The notes beneath the pieces are model-generated. The model was not told where the DNA came from and did no database searches. It was given only the letters and a program-made list of their open reading frames with translations. A DNA stretch of 64,000 nt from Apodospora peruviana (lineage: Eukaryota > Ascomycota > Sordariomycetes > Sordariales > Lasiosphaeriaceae): positions 2,976,001 to 3,040,000 of the forward strand of contig JAUEDM010000004.1 in assembly GCA_033439685.1 (NCBI GenBank), read 5' to 3'. Each line of letters opens with the position of its first letter. Position 1 is the stretch's first letter. The position numbers were made by a program, and so were the translations under genes. Below are positions 12,454 through 23,883 of this stretch, one piece after another.

Positions 12454-14943
12454 ATGTCGAAGCATCACTCCAAGTCTGCTCACCAACACCACATCAGCGA
12501 CCGTCTTGTGGAGTTGTGCACCTCGAATGAGAGCGTCTCGTCGCTTCTTGCTGCTTTCCCGAGCCGGGAACCTGGTGATGTCTGGGAGGAACTGTATGAC
12601 GATCATGTCAAGCCGAAATCGTCGGACGACGAGGCAGACGGGGTCGATGGCTTTCAAGTTGCCAGACAGAATGAGCTGTCACGCGATGAGCTGAAGCGGG
12701 CAGCCAAATGTGGCAACTGGGGGCCGACGCAGCCTAGTGATCTCTTTTTAAAGGTACGACAACAGGCTTAAAAAGTCTATTGCTAAGTTCTAGTTCTAAC
12801 GGCATGTGTTCAGATATATCACGATGCGCTTTGCACCCTCGAGGAGAACCCGTTACATGCCATGGTGAGCCCTTCGTTGATGGGCAGCTGTGGAGTGGTT
12901 CCGCTGACGATAATATCAGTGTAAGGTCCCGCATTCCATTTTCAAAAGGGACATTCAGCTGACCACGAGACAGAATACCCGACATCGTCCGGCACATGTC
13001 CAACGTCATCGCCAGAGCCGAGAGGGAAGTCTTCCTCGCGACCAACTACTGGCAGGACAGCGTGGCGTCCAAGTTCCTCACCAACGGCATCCGGGAACTG
13101 GACCAACGCGCCGCCAAGAGGGGCGTCAGAGTCGTGGTCAAGATCCTCTACGACCGTGGTAGTCCACGACAGCTGGTCGAACCGCACTACCTGGTCTCGG
13201 AGAAAACCTTCACCGGCAAGAACGTCAACCTACCCCATCCGAGCGAGATACCCAACGTTGACATGCAGGTCATGAACTACCACACGCCCATTGTAGGCAC
13301 CTTTCACTCCAAGTACATGATCGTCGACCGCAAGATAGCCCTGCTACAGAGCAATAACATCCAGGATAACGACAACCTAGAGATGATGATCCATCTGGAA
13401 GGGCCCATCGTCGACTCGTTCTACGACATGGCGTTGTTGTCGTGGAATAAGAAGCTGGAGCCACCCTTGCCGAGTTACAATTCGCCCGCTGCGCAGGGTG
13501 GTGTGACTTGTTTTGGGAAGAGCTTCGCTAGTCTGTTCGAGTCTGATGGCACGCTTAAGGGATCCTCGGTCGTGGTGGACCCGGCCAGGATCCAACTGAA
13601 GGAGGCATTTGGGAATAGCTTGAATCACAGGAATGGCGGAGTGTATAAACCAGGGGCGGTTGACTCGTCCGCGGAGCTTACGAGCAGCGATGAACTGACG
13701 GGCCCGTCGACGACGCAGGGTTCCACCCATCCACACCCCTTGCGAGCCGCCACACACTCGACGACAAGGAGCAACGGTTCTACGACCACAACAGCGGGAC
13801 AAGCGAACCATTACCGAAGCGACACGCCCAATGGTGCCGCGGACCGACCTGCGGAGAACTACCTCAGCAAAGGCGAGCAAGCGATTTCCAGCTCCCGGCT
13901 GCAGGAACCAATCCCATCACCACCGGCGAACAGCATAAACGGCGACACTAGTCTCCCAGAGCACACCGCCAACGACCCGCACTACGACGACGATATAGCA
14001 GGCGAGGTAGCCCGCGTCCAAAACGCCGTCAGCCCTTCCAAATCAGGACAAGAGACGCGCATGCAGGCTGTTTCCCGCTTACTCAACCACACCGTCAACA
14101 AAGGGTTTCCCGGAACCGCACCCGAGTGTCCGCCGGGCGACGAGATGACGCCGTACATACCGCACCCGGTGCACGAGCCGTTTCCCATCGCCCTGGTGAA
14201 CCGCAGCCCTTACGGATTGCCGACCCATAAAGCGGTCTCGAACCCGCAGAACGCGGCGTGGCTGTCAGCGCTGCGGTACGCGACCCGGAGCGTGTTCATC
14301 CAGTCACCTACGCTGAATGCGGAGCCGCTGATCCCGGCGATCAGGGAGGCGTGTGAGCGTGGGGTGGATGTGTATTGTTATATCTGTCTGGGGTATAATG
14401 ATGCTGTATGTCTTTCCCACAGTCCAATGATAATCAGCAGCATTAGTTAACGGTTTACGTGATACTTAGGGCGAACTGCTCCCCCACCAAGGTGGCCACA
14501 ACGAGATGGTCGCGCACAACCTGTACAAGTCCTTGTCGGCAGCAGCGAGAGAGCGTCTGCACTACTTTTGGTACGTGGCAAAAGACCAGACCAAACCCCT
14601 GCTGCAGGCGAGCAAGAAGCGCAGCTGCCACATCAAGCTCATGATCGTGGACGAGCACGTCGGTATCATGGGCAATGGAAACCAGGACACGCAGAGCTGG
14701 TTCCATAGTCAGGAGATCAATGTGATGCTGGACAGCGCGGATATTTGTCGGTCGTGGATCGACGGGATACGCCGGAACCAGAACACGCACGTGTATGGTG
14801 CTCTCGATAAGAACGAAGGTATTTGGAGGGACGGGAAGGGCAAAGAGGCGGATGGGGCTGTCGGCGTGGATCCGGGGCGGTTCAGTTGGTTGAAGGGGAT
14901 GGCTGGGGCGGTGAGGAGGGTTAAGGGGACTGGTGGGTTTTGA
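12454..14943 (+). CDS. Phospholipase-D-like protein with two HKD motifs
   Basis: Four exons: 12454-12753, 12814-12920, 12974-14405 and 14470-14943, giving 770 aa. The ATG at 12454 is the first in frame. Two PLD catalytic motifs are present: HSKYMIVD (encoded near 13307) and HIKLMIVD (near 14632), each HxKx4D, so both halves of a PLD active site are kept. The first half includes the conserved ALLQSNNIQDNDNLE segment and the second MGNGNQDTQSW. Between them lies a Ser/Thr/His-rich, probably disordered insert of about 200 residues. No signal peptide or transmembrane helix is visible. The family resembles bacterial-type cardiolipin synthases and fungal PLD-like proteins annotated as phosphatidylserine- or cardiolipin-synthase-like; the substrate is not determined. 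Confidence 0.85.
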
Positions 14944-15573
14944 GGACTATTCGGGTGAGTCCCGTAAGGTATGAACATGGAAATGGAATGGACGGTTGGG
15001 TTCAATGGCGTTTTATTTTGTTGCAAAACACGGGTTTGGGAAAAGGCGCTTGGTATTTTGTTCTTGGAGGTAGTTTGGTTAATATAGGATCATATTGTGG
15101 ATCAGATGCAGATGATCGAGTGCCTTGGGTTTCCTTGTTGATGATAATAAGTCCTAAGGTAGTAAATTGTACGATATTGATGACCAATTCGTGCAAGCTC
15201 TCGTTACAGACGGAACTGGGGCACATTAATTCACAGATTCACGGCATTGGCTGCACCACCGCCGCAGTGGAAATACCTTTCTTTCTCCGCGAAGTGGTTG
15301 TTGGTAATAGTATGACAGTACACTAATAAAAGATGCCATTAACAACGGCTACTTGTCAACCGCCGGAGTAGTCCTCAAATATTTCGTCTTCGGGCTGACA
15401 CCCATAGTATAACATTCGGCAATAGTGAATATCAATATAATAAATAGGTACCTCGGTTTCCCCGTTTCTCATTGGTCCCTTTATGCTATCATTCCATTCC
15501 GAGACACCACCTAGCCTTTGAATTATGGCACGACTTGGCCATTTCAGTGACGGGCGGAGACGACAAGAAATCC
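14944..15573. other. Convergent intergenic region
   Basis: 3' flanks of the PLD-like gene and the peroxygenase gene. AT-rich, no ORF with recognisable motifs. Confidence 0.5.
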
Positions 15574-16450
15574 CTACACGAAAAAGGTATACCACCAGAG
15601 AATCACGGCCTTCCATACAAGTCCATGGAGCGTCCTCTGCTGCGGGTTCTCCAGGATGTAGTCCTGAAACCTCTCCTCATTGTAGAACTGAGCCACCTGC
15701 TCAGGGGTTGGATGACCAGTCGTCTCGGAATTGATGAACCCGACAGTAATGAGCAAATTGACAAACCACAGCCGGATACCCAGCGGCGGGCCGCCTGTCT
15801 CTTTGTGTTCTTTCTTACGTCGGTTGTACGTCTTGGCCAACGTTTTGAGAGTCACTGGACCGCCTTCGGCGTCATCAAGCAAGGCTTGGAGCACTGTGTT
15901 GCCAGTCAACTTTTGTCCCAGCATGCCCCCGAGCAAGAAGGCATCTTCGTTCGACATTGGGAGGGTGAGGCTTACTGGCGGGTTGGAGGGAGTAGTTGTC
16001 TCCCTGGCGGAAATCCAGACGCGTGAGAGAGCGATCGTGCTCCACAACGTTGTGCTTGCGAGCGTCGACCAGGTCAAACGTGCCATCCTTGCGCATGACG
16101 GGTTTGAGCGTGTTGGCCAGAGAGTGCGCGACGGTACCGCTCATGTGGAGGGCCACCATCAGGGCTGCCTCGAGGCGCGGCATGGTGATATTTTTGCCAT
16201 CTCGTGGCCTGTCGTCAGAAAGCGCGGCAGCGCCTGTTATTAGTCAAGCAAGCCACATCGCGGTGAATTGGATAACGCACAAGTAGCCTTGGTTTGCCAG
16301 TGCGTTCAAGCCGGGACAAGGGGCTCGGTCGGCAGCGTTCAACCGTTTGTAGGAATGGTCTTCCTTGCGAATCTTTTCTGCTTCGATTTCTCTCTCTTTA
16401 GTGTCAAAATTGAAGAGGCTCTTCAAGGCATTGAACATTGTGAAATACAT
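15574..16450 (-). CDS. Short heme-thiolate peroxygenase (chloroperoxidase/UPO family)
   Basis: Three exons: 16450-16281, 16208-15976 and 15893-15574, giving 240 aa. Introns are 72 nt (GTGCGT...CAG) and 82 nt (GTAAGC...CAG); they restore one continuous protein across three reading frames. The heme-thiolate signature APCPGLN carries the axial Cys45, and EHDRS (Glu113-His114-Asp115) matches the EHD-S motif that binds Mg2+ and places the acid-base residue. Length fits the short peroxygenase group. No signal peptide: the N-terminus is MYFTMFNALK then a charged helix, unlike most secreted UPOs, so it may act intracellularly, like peroxygenase homologues found in some secondary-metabolite clusters. 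The substrate is unknown. Confidence 0.88.
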
Positions 16451-17186
16451 CTTGATGGCTTGCTGCTAGCGGCCGCGGCCACGAGTATGGGGAAGATGTT
16501 GATGGGGGAAGAATTACCACCACCTCGGAGAAGGGCTCCCTCCTTGCTTATGTATGAACTCCATCTGACTGGGCGAAGCTCAGTCGGATTGCAGCAAGCC
16601 CGCAGGGTAAGACACAGTTTGTGCGGCCTATCGGGTTCCCCTTAGTTCCACCCGAGTGCATTTTCAGCCAGCCGCTGGCATTGAAGTGCGGCTGTGAAAA
16701 AATAATATAACCCTATCAGACACGAGTAAAAAGGAACCGATTGGCTTCGTTACGGCTGGCCGTCGTTGGATGCGAGACCCTATCTACTTTACCTACCGCA
16801 ATCCCCAATCCAGCGGTGGCTGTCTGACATTTGGACCCCAGCCGTTCCTTTTCTCTCACAACGTCCGAGGAGTAGCTCAAGGGCGGCGTTGTTGAGTTGT
16901 TACGCGGAGGGAGGCAGGGGCACTAGAAGTGAATCCAGCCACCAGCTTCAGATTATCATTCCGTCAATCATCTCGTCATGCTTCAGCTTGCTGCTACAAG
17001 ATTTTCTTGTTCCGAGGTAGACCTAATTCCGCGAATATCCCTTGAAACATTCCAGCACTAGCATTTTAAAGCCCATCTACGGCCGGGAAGTTGTGATAGC
17101 CGAGTGACTAAAGAGCAATTTAATCACATTTTCATTAGAAATAAGTAGATAACATCAAGAGGGTCGCTATACCATTCAAGTACACC
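16451..17186. other. Intergenic, 0.7 kb
   Basis: Upstream of the peroxygenase gene and downstream of the Helo-like/Rho gene. No supported gene. Confidence 0.5.
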
Positions 17187-19231
17187 TCATTCCTCCTCCT
17201 TGGTTTCCCTCACCCCTTTCAAAAACCCTGGCCTCCAAGAGCGTCGCTTGCGTCTCTTGGGTCCTGGAGGTTCAAGGGCCGCCACAATGGCCTGGGAAAG
17301 CATTAACACTCAGACTGCAACAATAGGACAAGAGTTTGCTCCCACCTCGTCAAACACTTCCTTGAGGCGCCACTGTGTGTAGATATTGCACTCGACGTAC
17401 TTGGCCGCCCCAAGCTGCTTGGCCAGGTCGTGGCCCATGCGCGTGTAGTCGGTACGCTTGTCGGGCAGCCCCATCTGGCCGGACTTTTCCAGGAGCTCGT
17501 CGTCGTCGTGGCTGCCGGTGCCGACGATCAGAAACGGCACGCCCGGGCAGTGGTGCGTGATCTCGGGCACCCACTTGTCCTTGACATCCTCGTAGCTGGC
17601 CCAGCTGCCGATGCGCGCAAACACCAGAAACACGTCTGTCTGGGGGTACGACAGCGGCCGCAGCCGGTCGTAGTCCTCCTGCCCCGCGCTATCGAACAGC
17701 CCGAGCGTCCAGCGCTCATCACCGATCCTGCGGTCATGTTAGTTGGGCCCGAGCATGCACATGGCAGCCGGTTATACTCTCCAAGGGGGTGGCACTCACA
17801 TTACGGTAACCGCGTAATTATCGAACACGGTGGGCACGAACTCGGTTGGGAATTTGCTGGTCGTGTATGCAATGAGCGTCTCGGTTTTGAGCGTATTTCC
17901 GGAGCCGACACACATGGCCCTGTGGTTTGAAAGTTAATATTTCGTGCGTCTCTGCCAGATTGACAAGAATGAAACTTGGCCCACTTGATAGTACCGCTCA
18001 GGACAATGACAGGCTCGTCTTTGGTGGGCGGGCTGGTCTTTGGGGTAGATGCGGAGGCCGATCCAGACCGTGGCAATCCTAAAGCGCTCCGACTTGTCGA
18101 CCGTTCTGGCGGAACCGCCAGCATGTTGTGCTCTTGAACGGGACTTGCCGCCGTCGATGTCTCCGGTTGCTGCACATGACTTGGGTTGCCCTGCGACGAG
18201 CTGGGGCCGTTTATAACCGGGATCTGTCCTTGGATCAAAGCCGTAAACGTCAAGTCAATACCAAAGTTGGTGATATCATCCAGAGTTATGGGAAGGCGAA
18301 ACACAGAAACGATGGATATGTCGTTCAACGACAACATGGTCCAGGCGTGGGACCGCACTGTCGAGCTGGAGAGCGACATGTCCGAGCCGTTTCCCACAGT
18401 CCGGGAGTAGACCCGCGATTGCTCAAGAACCATCTCAAATTCGCGACTCGTCAGGCTTGACATGTCGGACGCCAAAGACGGCGTAGCGTTGGCCGGCAAA
18501 CCTGAGCCCAAAGGGCCCTCGGATACCGGCGCCGTCATCACGGACAGTCTGCGCGGGTCGGCGACTGAGTCATTGTCATAGAACCGTACCGACTGGTTCT
18601 CTGCCACCTGCATTTCGTCCAGGTTCCGCACTCGGGCTGCAAACTCTTCGTCTCTCTGCAAGATCTGTTCGACGGCCGCGTTGAGCCTGTCGCGTCCCGT
18701 CAGGGCCTCCATTTCCGACTGACTGAAATCATGATGTCCTGTGAGCACAAAACCGGCATTGAACAGGTATCCATTGCCCACGAAATCGAACTGGGGTAGT
18801 AGTAGGATTACAAACCACATGAGTACTGTCACCATCAGCGACAGCGACGCCTTTTGCGAATCCAGGCGCGGGAGCAGGCGCAGGATCTTCTTTTCGCCCC
18901 ACGCCCACCTCATGCGGTGCATGATGCCGTCCTTGTAGCAGATGAGAGACTCGAGCTCGGACAGGGTGAGCACGCAGTTGGAAAAGGTGATGGCGATGTG
19001 GTTCAGCCGCACCAGCATGCGGCGGTTGCTGGGCAGGTTGGTCACGGTGTCGACGAGCCCCTTGACCAGGTCAAGGGCGAGCCTGACCTCCTCGACCGCG
19101 GCCAGGGTGTCGCGGGCAGACTGAGGCGCGTCGATGGCGCTCGAGACAAAGGTCGACAACGCGAGGCAGATCTTGCCTGCTGTCGCTACCAGGCCCACGA
19201 CGGCCGTCGTGATGCTGAGAGGGTCCGACAT
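17187..19231 (-). CDS. Fusion of a Helo-like/STAND N-terminal domain with a degenerate Cdc42-like GTPase domain
   Basis: Five exons: 19231-18816, 18722-17985, 17919-17800, 17727-17346 and 17291-17187, giving 586 aa; phases agree at every join. Residues 1-175 (MSDPLSITTAVVGLVATAGK...) match the fungal N-terminal domain of STAND/NLR proteins (Helo-like). Residues 176-375 are Ser/Thr-rich linker. Residues 383-562 align colinearly with Cdc42: switch I TVFDNY (415-420) and switch II DSAGQE (437-442) are kept, as is RPLSYPQTDVFL. The nucleotide-binding motifs are eroded: the P-loop is GSGNTLKT (390-397) with the Cdc42 Gly15 equivalent replaced by Leu, the G4 motif TQID is replaced by TGSH (495-498), and the G5 Ser-Ala by Asn-Ile. 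After a basic patch (PKRRKRRSW) the protein ends in KEEE with no CaaX cysteine, so it cannot be prenylated. No NACHT or NB-ARC domain is present. Function is unknown; the architecture suggests a cell-death-type domain controlled by a pseudo-Rho module. Confidence 0.85.
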
Positions 19232-19658
19232 GGCGGCGATCTGATATCGGTGTCGCGAGGGGCCATGAATTGGCGCATTCGATGCCCGACTGCCCGCTCC
19301 GTGTGGTACAGCGGCTTTGAGTGAGTGCGGCTGAGCTGCATGCCTAAAGCGGTTAAGCGTCCGAGAAAGGAAGAGAGAGATATAAGAGGTTTATTACCAA
19401 CTCCAAGCCCTCCAACTTCGAATAAAGTTCCAAACAATCTGGGCCTTATTAAGGGTGGGTAACGGGTCAGTTGACTCTGTTATTAGTAGCATTTTTCTCC
19501 AATAGACACAATTAGCCTCGTACTTCGTTTCATATATAAATCTCTATTTATAAACATCGTGATATTAAGTCATCCAACCCATTGCATTATTGTTCATCAG
19601 GTTTTTTTAGTTCAACACATAACGTTAGTACTTATTTCAAATCAGCAGTCGGAACATC
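19232..19658. other. AT-rich intergenic sequence upstream of the Helo-like gene
   Basis: Promoter side of the Helo-like/Rho gene. From about 19440 onward the sequence turns AT-rich, marking the border of the transposon-rich stretch. No gene. Confidence 0.5.
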
Positions 19659-19907
19659 TTTGCCAGGTCCTGGTGTGGACAAGAAAACGTTTTTGAATTT
19701 ATTACCCAAGCTTATAACTATTTCACTGAGACGCATATTTTAATCTGGCTAGTAATCATGCTAGCTTTATTGCAATGGATTTGAACGATGTGTAGCATTC
19801 GTCCAGGAAAATGAAATTCAGGGTTTATAAGATATACAAGCATTTTCTTGGCCAGACCAAGACCTGCCAAGGTAACTCACTAATAAGGTTTCAGATTCTG
19901 GCAGAGG
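19659..19907. mobile_element. MITE copy A (long terminal inverted repeats)
   Basis: About 250 bp. The left inner terminus (TGCCAGGTCCTGG...GGACAAGAAAA) is the inverted complement of the right terminus (TTTTCTTGGCCAGACCAAGACCTGCCA). Its interior aligns along its length with copy B at 25728-26018. The right end is GCAGAGG followed by TA, like copy B, suggesting TA target-site duplication as in Tc1/mariner-type MITEs. The outermost left end is too diverged to place exactly. No coding capacity. Confidence 0.65.
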
Positions 19908-21078
19908 TATATTGCATGAGGGGTGGCTGTGGCTGCAGGTGAGCTTTCACACCTACTGGGCCGAATCCCCCCGTCTCTCTTGTCAGCCTGTCACTCTTGA
20001 CGCCCAATCCTGTGCGGGTTCTGCCCCGGGTCCGGAACCAGCGCGGAAAAGTCTTTGGACCGGCTGGACGTGTCCAGACGGCATCTCATCGCTGTGCACC
20101 ACGTGTCCCGAGACCCTTCTGCCAAAGCTCTTAGAAATGGACCGGATGCCATGACAGGCTCAGGCAGCGCAGAATGCAGTCTCTGCGAGCAGATTTCCGC
20201 AGCTGTCAGGACCTGTATGACCACTTAGATGACTGTATGATGCAGTGGGTGCTACTGGAACTGTGTGGCACTGTCGATGCGATGGGACAAAAGAAGGAAA
20301 TTGGGAATGAGGACACGAAAGGCAAGGTTTCAGTCATAGGGAACGGATTGGACAACTGACGGGTCATTTGACGCCCATCAAAGACCAAGAAGATTATGAG
20401 GACGACGACTTCGATATACGAGATGAGGATGACGGCGGTGATGGCGATCCCAGTGGAACCGGCAAGAAGCAAATCGGGCACGGGGATCCATCCAAAGGTT
20501 CGCCAAAGTCACCGGGGCCGCCGCTCACAGGGTCACGCGGCAAAATTCTCCCTTCTCCCATCGTGAAACGTCGCAGGAACAGAAAAAGATGATAGCTGGG
20601 GCTTCGACAACGGAGCCCGAGCTCAAAGAAACGCGTCATAGCGGCAGCTGACGGGTCACACCGACCGGCGAGCCTTATGAGGCTCCCTACGGAACAGGTG
20701 GTCGGCGCAGGGGTGAATCAGGCCGAAGATGGTGGAGAGTCGATGAACAAGGTGGGCTTGGAAAAAAGAGACGTCAGAAATTCGGACTGCTGTCGAAGGT
20801 GATGGATGCTACGGGGAAATGATGGTGCCGGTTTGCACAAACAAGACTGGGGGGGGGGCCGGAAGGCAGTGTTGCGATCCTTTCCAACAGCACAGCTCGA
20901 AAGGGTCAAGGAAGCCATCAGAACTTCTTTTCGGTAGAATCGAGGCTGACCGAGAAATGAGGCATGACGTGGTACGACTGGCATGATTGGGGGCCGGGGA
21001 TGGAAGGGATAGCTTAAGCGGACGGTTCTGTACTGATGAAATATGGCATTTAGGGTAAGGGGGCTTTTGGATAACGAC
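19908..21078. other. Transposon-rich spacer with possible coding remnants
   Basis: Around 20060-20220 and 20170-20590 (plus strand) there are short open stretches with protein-like composition: a Cys-containing segment, then an acidic DE-rich run and a basic RRRNRKR end. They are in different frames and interrupted by stops. I cannot assign a family; they may be remnants of a decayed gene. Confidence 0.3.
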
Positions 21079-21208
21079 TGTCATGGCGTGGCGCTATGCA
21101 GTATATAATCCACAGTATTCTAAGCCTTGTCAACTTGGAATTCGATATCCTTTTTGTAATAGGAAGGTTAGCTCTAGTTGGTGTGGGTCATTGTGCGACG
21201 CCGTCACA
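21079..21208 (-). mobile_element. LTR-type element, copy 1 (130 bp)
   Basis: On the minus strand it begins TGTGACGGCGTCGCACAATG and ends GCCATGACA, that is, TG...CA termini with a short inverted TGT/ACA end. It aligns with the 135-bp solo LTR at 51976-52110, including the GACGAGGCTT/GACAAGGCTT core and the GGCGCCA/AGCGCCA end. The five flanking bases (ACGAC left, GTAAA right) do not match, so either the duplication has decayed or this is a recombined or internal-element end. Confidence 0.65.
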
Positions 21209-21809
21209 GTAAATGTATATAAGGTATAGCTCTTCGTATTTAGTTTCTAATTCCTGGCGTGACAATGATTATATTTCTTAATCAGGGCATCATAACGACT
21301 ATCACCCACACTTACTCACAATATATTCTAGTAAGCCCGGACCTACGTCATCTTCGGACCTTCCCCAGCTCAGAACATGTACCACCAGGTGATAATGTTA
21401 ATCTAGGTAGCTTACGTAGACATTTACGAGTGGTATCAAAGCGGAAGGTCTGAACTAATACACACCACTTGTCCCCGGGTTGAGAGCGGATATAGCTCCT
21501 CACCTTTCACCGACGGTTGGCAAAACCTAGTGACCTACAGCTCCTTAGTGAACCATCCATGGTGGGCTGATGGGTTGTATTACTCTAGGTCAGGACGGTG
21601 CACAATGAGTTCGGTGTATGATCTTCGAGAATGCCGGCATATCCGAAGGTTGAGAAGACTGACACTCGAGACCGACAACCCCTTAATTCAGGTATAAATA
21701 GGAGTTTTATACCCCTCTTCAAACTTTGAGAGTTACTGAACTTAACCACCACACTTGCTATTTACCTCTGCAGAAACCAGTTCAGACCTTACTAAAGACA
21801 ACCATCAAG
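21209..21809. other. Intergenic next to the LTR
   Basis: AT-rich, no gene. A 12-mer TGGTATCAAAGC at 21431-21442 resembles a Copia-type primer-binding site, but no LTR end directly precedes it. The last 120 bp hold the core promoter of the small secreted protein gene. Confidence 0.4.
21694..21701 (+). promoter_or_regulatory. TATA box of the small secreted protein gene
   Basis: TATAAATA about 110 bp upstream of the ATG at 21810. Confidence 0.45.
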
Positions 21810-22240
21810 ATGTTGACTCTCAAGGCACTCGTTCTTGCCATCACCACAGCCTACACGGTAAGGGGCCTTCACTCCACTCCTTCCTCCCATTCCACACTGC
21901 TAAGCCGTTAAACTAACCTCCTCAAAAGGTGGCCGGCACTCCAATGGAAATGGCTCCACGGCAGGGCGTTCCCCAAGATGTCGCCATCGAATGCTTCCCC
22001 GGCGCCGGCGGCTTCCCCTTCTCCGTCACCATCATCTCCTCGCTAACCTGCTTCACCTCGGCGGAGCTGGGCGAGGGGTTCCCCATGGCCACCGCCGCGC
22101 AGCTTTTATCGGACGAGGTCCCCAGCTGCCGCGTGTTTGAGGCAGCCGACTGCACGGGATTGAGCACCACTTTTGGGCATAGCCAGACACAGCTGGCGCC
22201 GGGCATTGCGGGGCACCCTGGGAGTTGGATGTGTCCTTAG
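21810..22240 (+). CDS. Small secreted cysteine-containing protein (effector-like)
   Basis: Two exons: 21810-21857 and 21929-22240 (phase 0; donor GTAAGG, acceptor AAG), giving 119 aa. The first exon encodes the signal peptide core (MLTLKALVLAITTAYT) and the intron sits at its end, a common layout for fungal secreted proteins. The mature protein has five cysteines in the motifs ECFPG, TCFTS, SCRVF, DCTGL and a C-terminal MCP, plus the Gly/Phe-rich GAGGFPF. No family recognised. It lies in a transposon-rich stretch with an LTR 600 bp upstream, a setting typical of candidate effectors, but no function can be assigned. Confidence 0.75.
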
Positions 22241-23883
22241 CTTGTATCCAACAGTCCGATAAATCTGTGAGGTGTTAGTCATCTTGGAGGTTGGATGTGG
22301 TTATTCGACTTTGGATGAGTTTTGGTGATAAGTGAGAGAGGGATTGAGAATGAGACAGATTTTAGTAATCAATGCTTTATTCATTATATATGTATTAGTC
22401 TCAACGCACTAAGGCTGGTGTTTAGATTAAGAAGGAGATATAAAGCATCCCTAATCTATAGTTTACCGGGTCTACCTAGTGCCCCTGAAATACAGAAGGG
22501 GGGATGATAAATAACAAAAGAAGGAAATAGAAGCCAAATCCAATATCGTAGATCCTGCTAATAAACTCCCCGCTAGCTGCGCCTATGTAACAGCCTGTGT
22601 ATAAGTGTTCTTGACAACACAAGAACCACGAGATTGTCTGTTGCTCTACAGAGCAACAAAGGGGTTAGGTCTCAGGTAGGGGGTAATCACAAAGAGTATC
22701 GGTTCCAAAGAACACACAAGATGCGCAGTTGATGTCACGGCCTGGCTCTCGTAGACGGCGGGACTTATCTATTGGGCGCTATCGACGAAGATTCTATTCT
22801 AAGGAGAGAAGGGGGTAGGAAAACAGAAAGAACGCGATCGCTGCAACTGACAAATGCTGGTGAGACGCGTTGGCTCCACCGCGAGGTTTACCCGGCTTTA
22901 CCACGCGTGGATGACACCGGTGTTGCTTGGTCTGACCCTCACAAAAGCCGGGGTATTAGTCGGGGTCTAGACATGGCCTGCCTAATAACACATGTAGGCC
23001 TCGTCCAGTTAGTTTATTAGTCTCGTCGAATAGGTAACCCCTGATTTTGGACTATCTGATCTAAGAGAGACGAGCCGGCAAGGTACATATATTGTGAGTG
23101 GTCGGCCACTTAGTACACCTCAGATAGTGACCTTCCAAGTGCTCAGATGAGACTCTAGCAGCCCAGCTTCTGCCTATCGGCTTGTCCATTTGAGTCCATT
23201 TTCATCCCCCCTATTTCCATCCTAAAGCAAGCTCAAATGTCAGGATCACTCGGGGGCTGAGTTCTAGAAAGATTTGGTCAGGGTTTGAGAGTTGATAAGG
23301 CAATTAGAAGTTACCATCCCTTGGGCCCTCACAGCAAGACTTAACCAATGATATACATACGACGACCGGATTAACGGTTTAGCCCATAATCAACCAAACC
23401 CCGAGATATTGTGGTCCCTCCAGAGCGCGTCATAGCAAGTCATTGGAACTTTGGAAGTCCTGGCCTCGCACCCGAGTGTCAGCGAGTCTTGCCGGATCGT
23501 CCACGTGGAACGATGTGAACTCGTGTATATAGATCCCCTCCTCCTCTCCGTTTCCCTGCCGCAAATCAAGCTCGGCAGCAGACACACAGGTCTCCAGTCC
23601 GCTCTCGCTTCCACACCACAAGTCACGATCAGCTTTACCTTGTATCCAGCAAAGACATCCATCACCCTCTTCGGTATACTTGCCACCAACCTACCTGCCC
23701 AAGAGATTCTCGCCAGGTGAGCCCGAGAAAGATCCAGATCCCGAGTCCAGACCCGATTTCAAGAATTTCTCCATTTCGAAACGCAGTAACTAACAGCTGG
23801 CAGAGCATCAGGCACCCTGAATCAACTTTTTCAAACAACCTCACAGCCCGTGAGTATCCACCAAGGAACCACAGGCAGCAAAA
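22241..23883. other. Transposon-rich or non-coding spacer, 1.6 kb
   Basis: Low coding potential. Short ORFs near 23390-23720 on both strands overlap each other and have no motif; they more likely belong to the 5' UTR/promoter of the gene that follows. I see no complete repeat here. Confidence 0.4.

Noticed and set aside
21431..21442. TGGTATCAAAGC, like a Copia primer-binding site
   Set aside because: No LTR end directly upstream and no gag/pol after it; a 12-mer alone is weak evidence.
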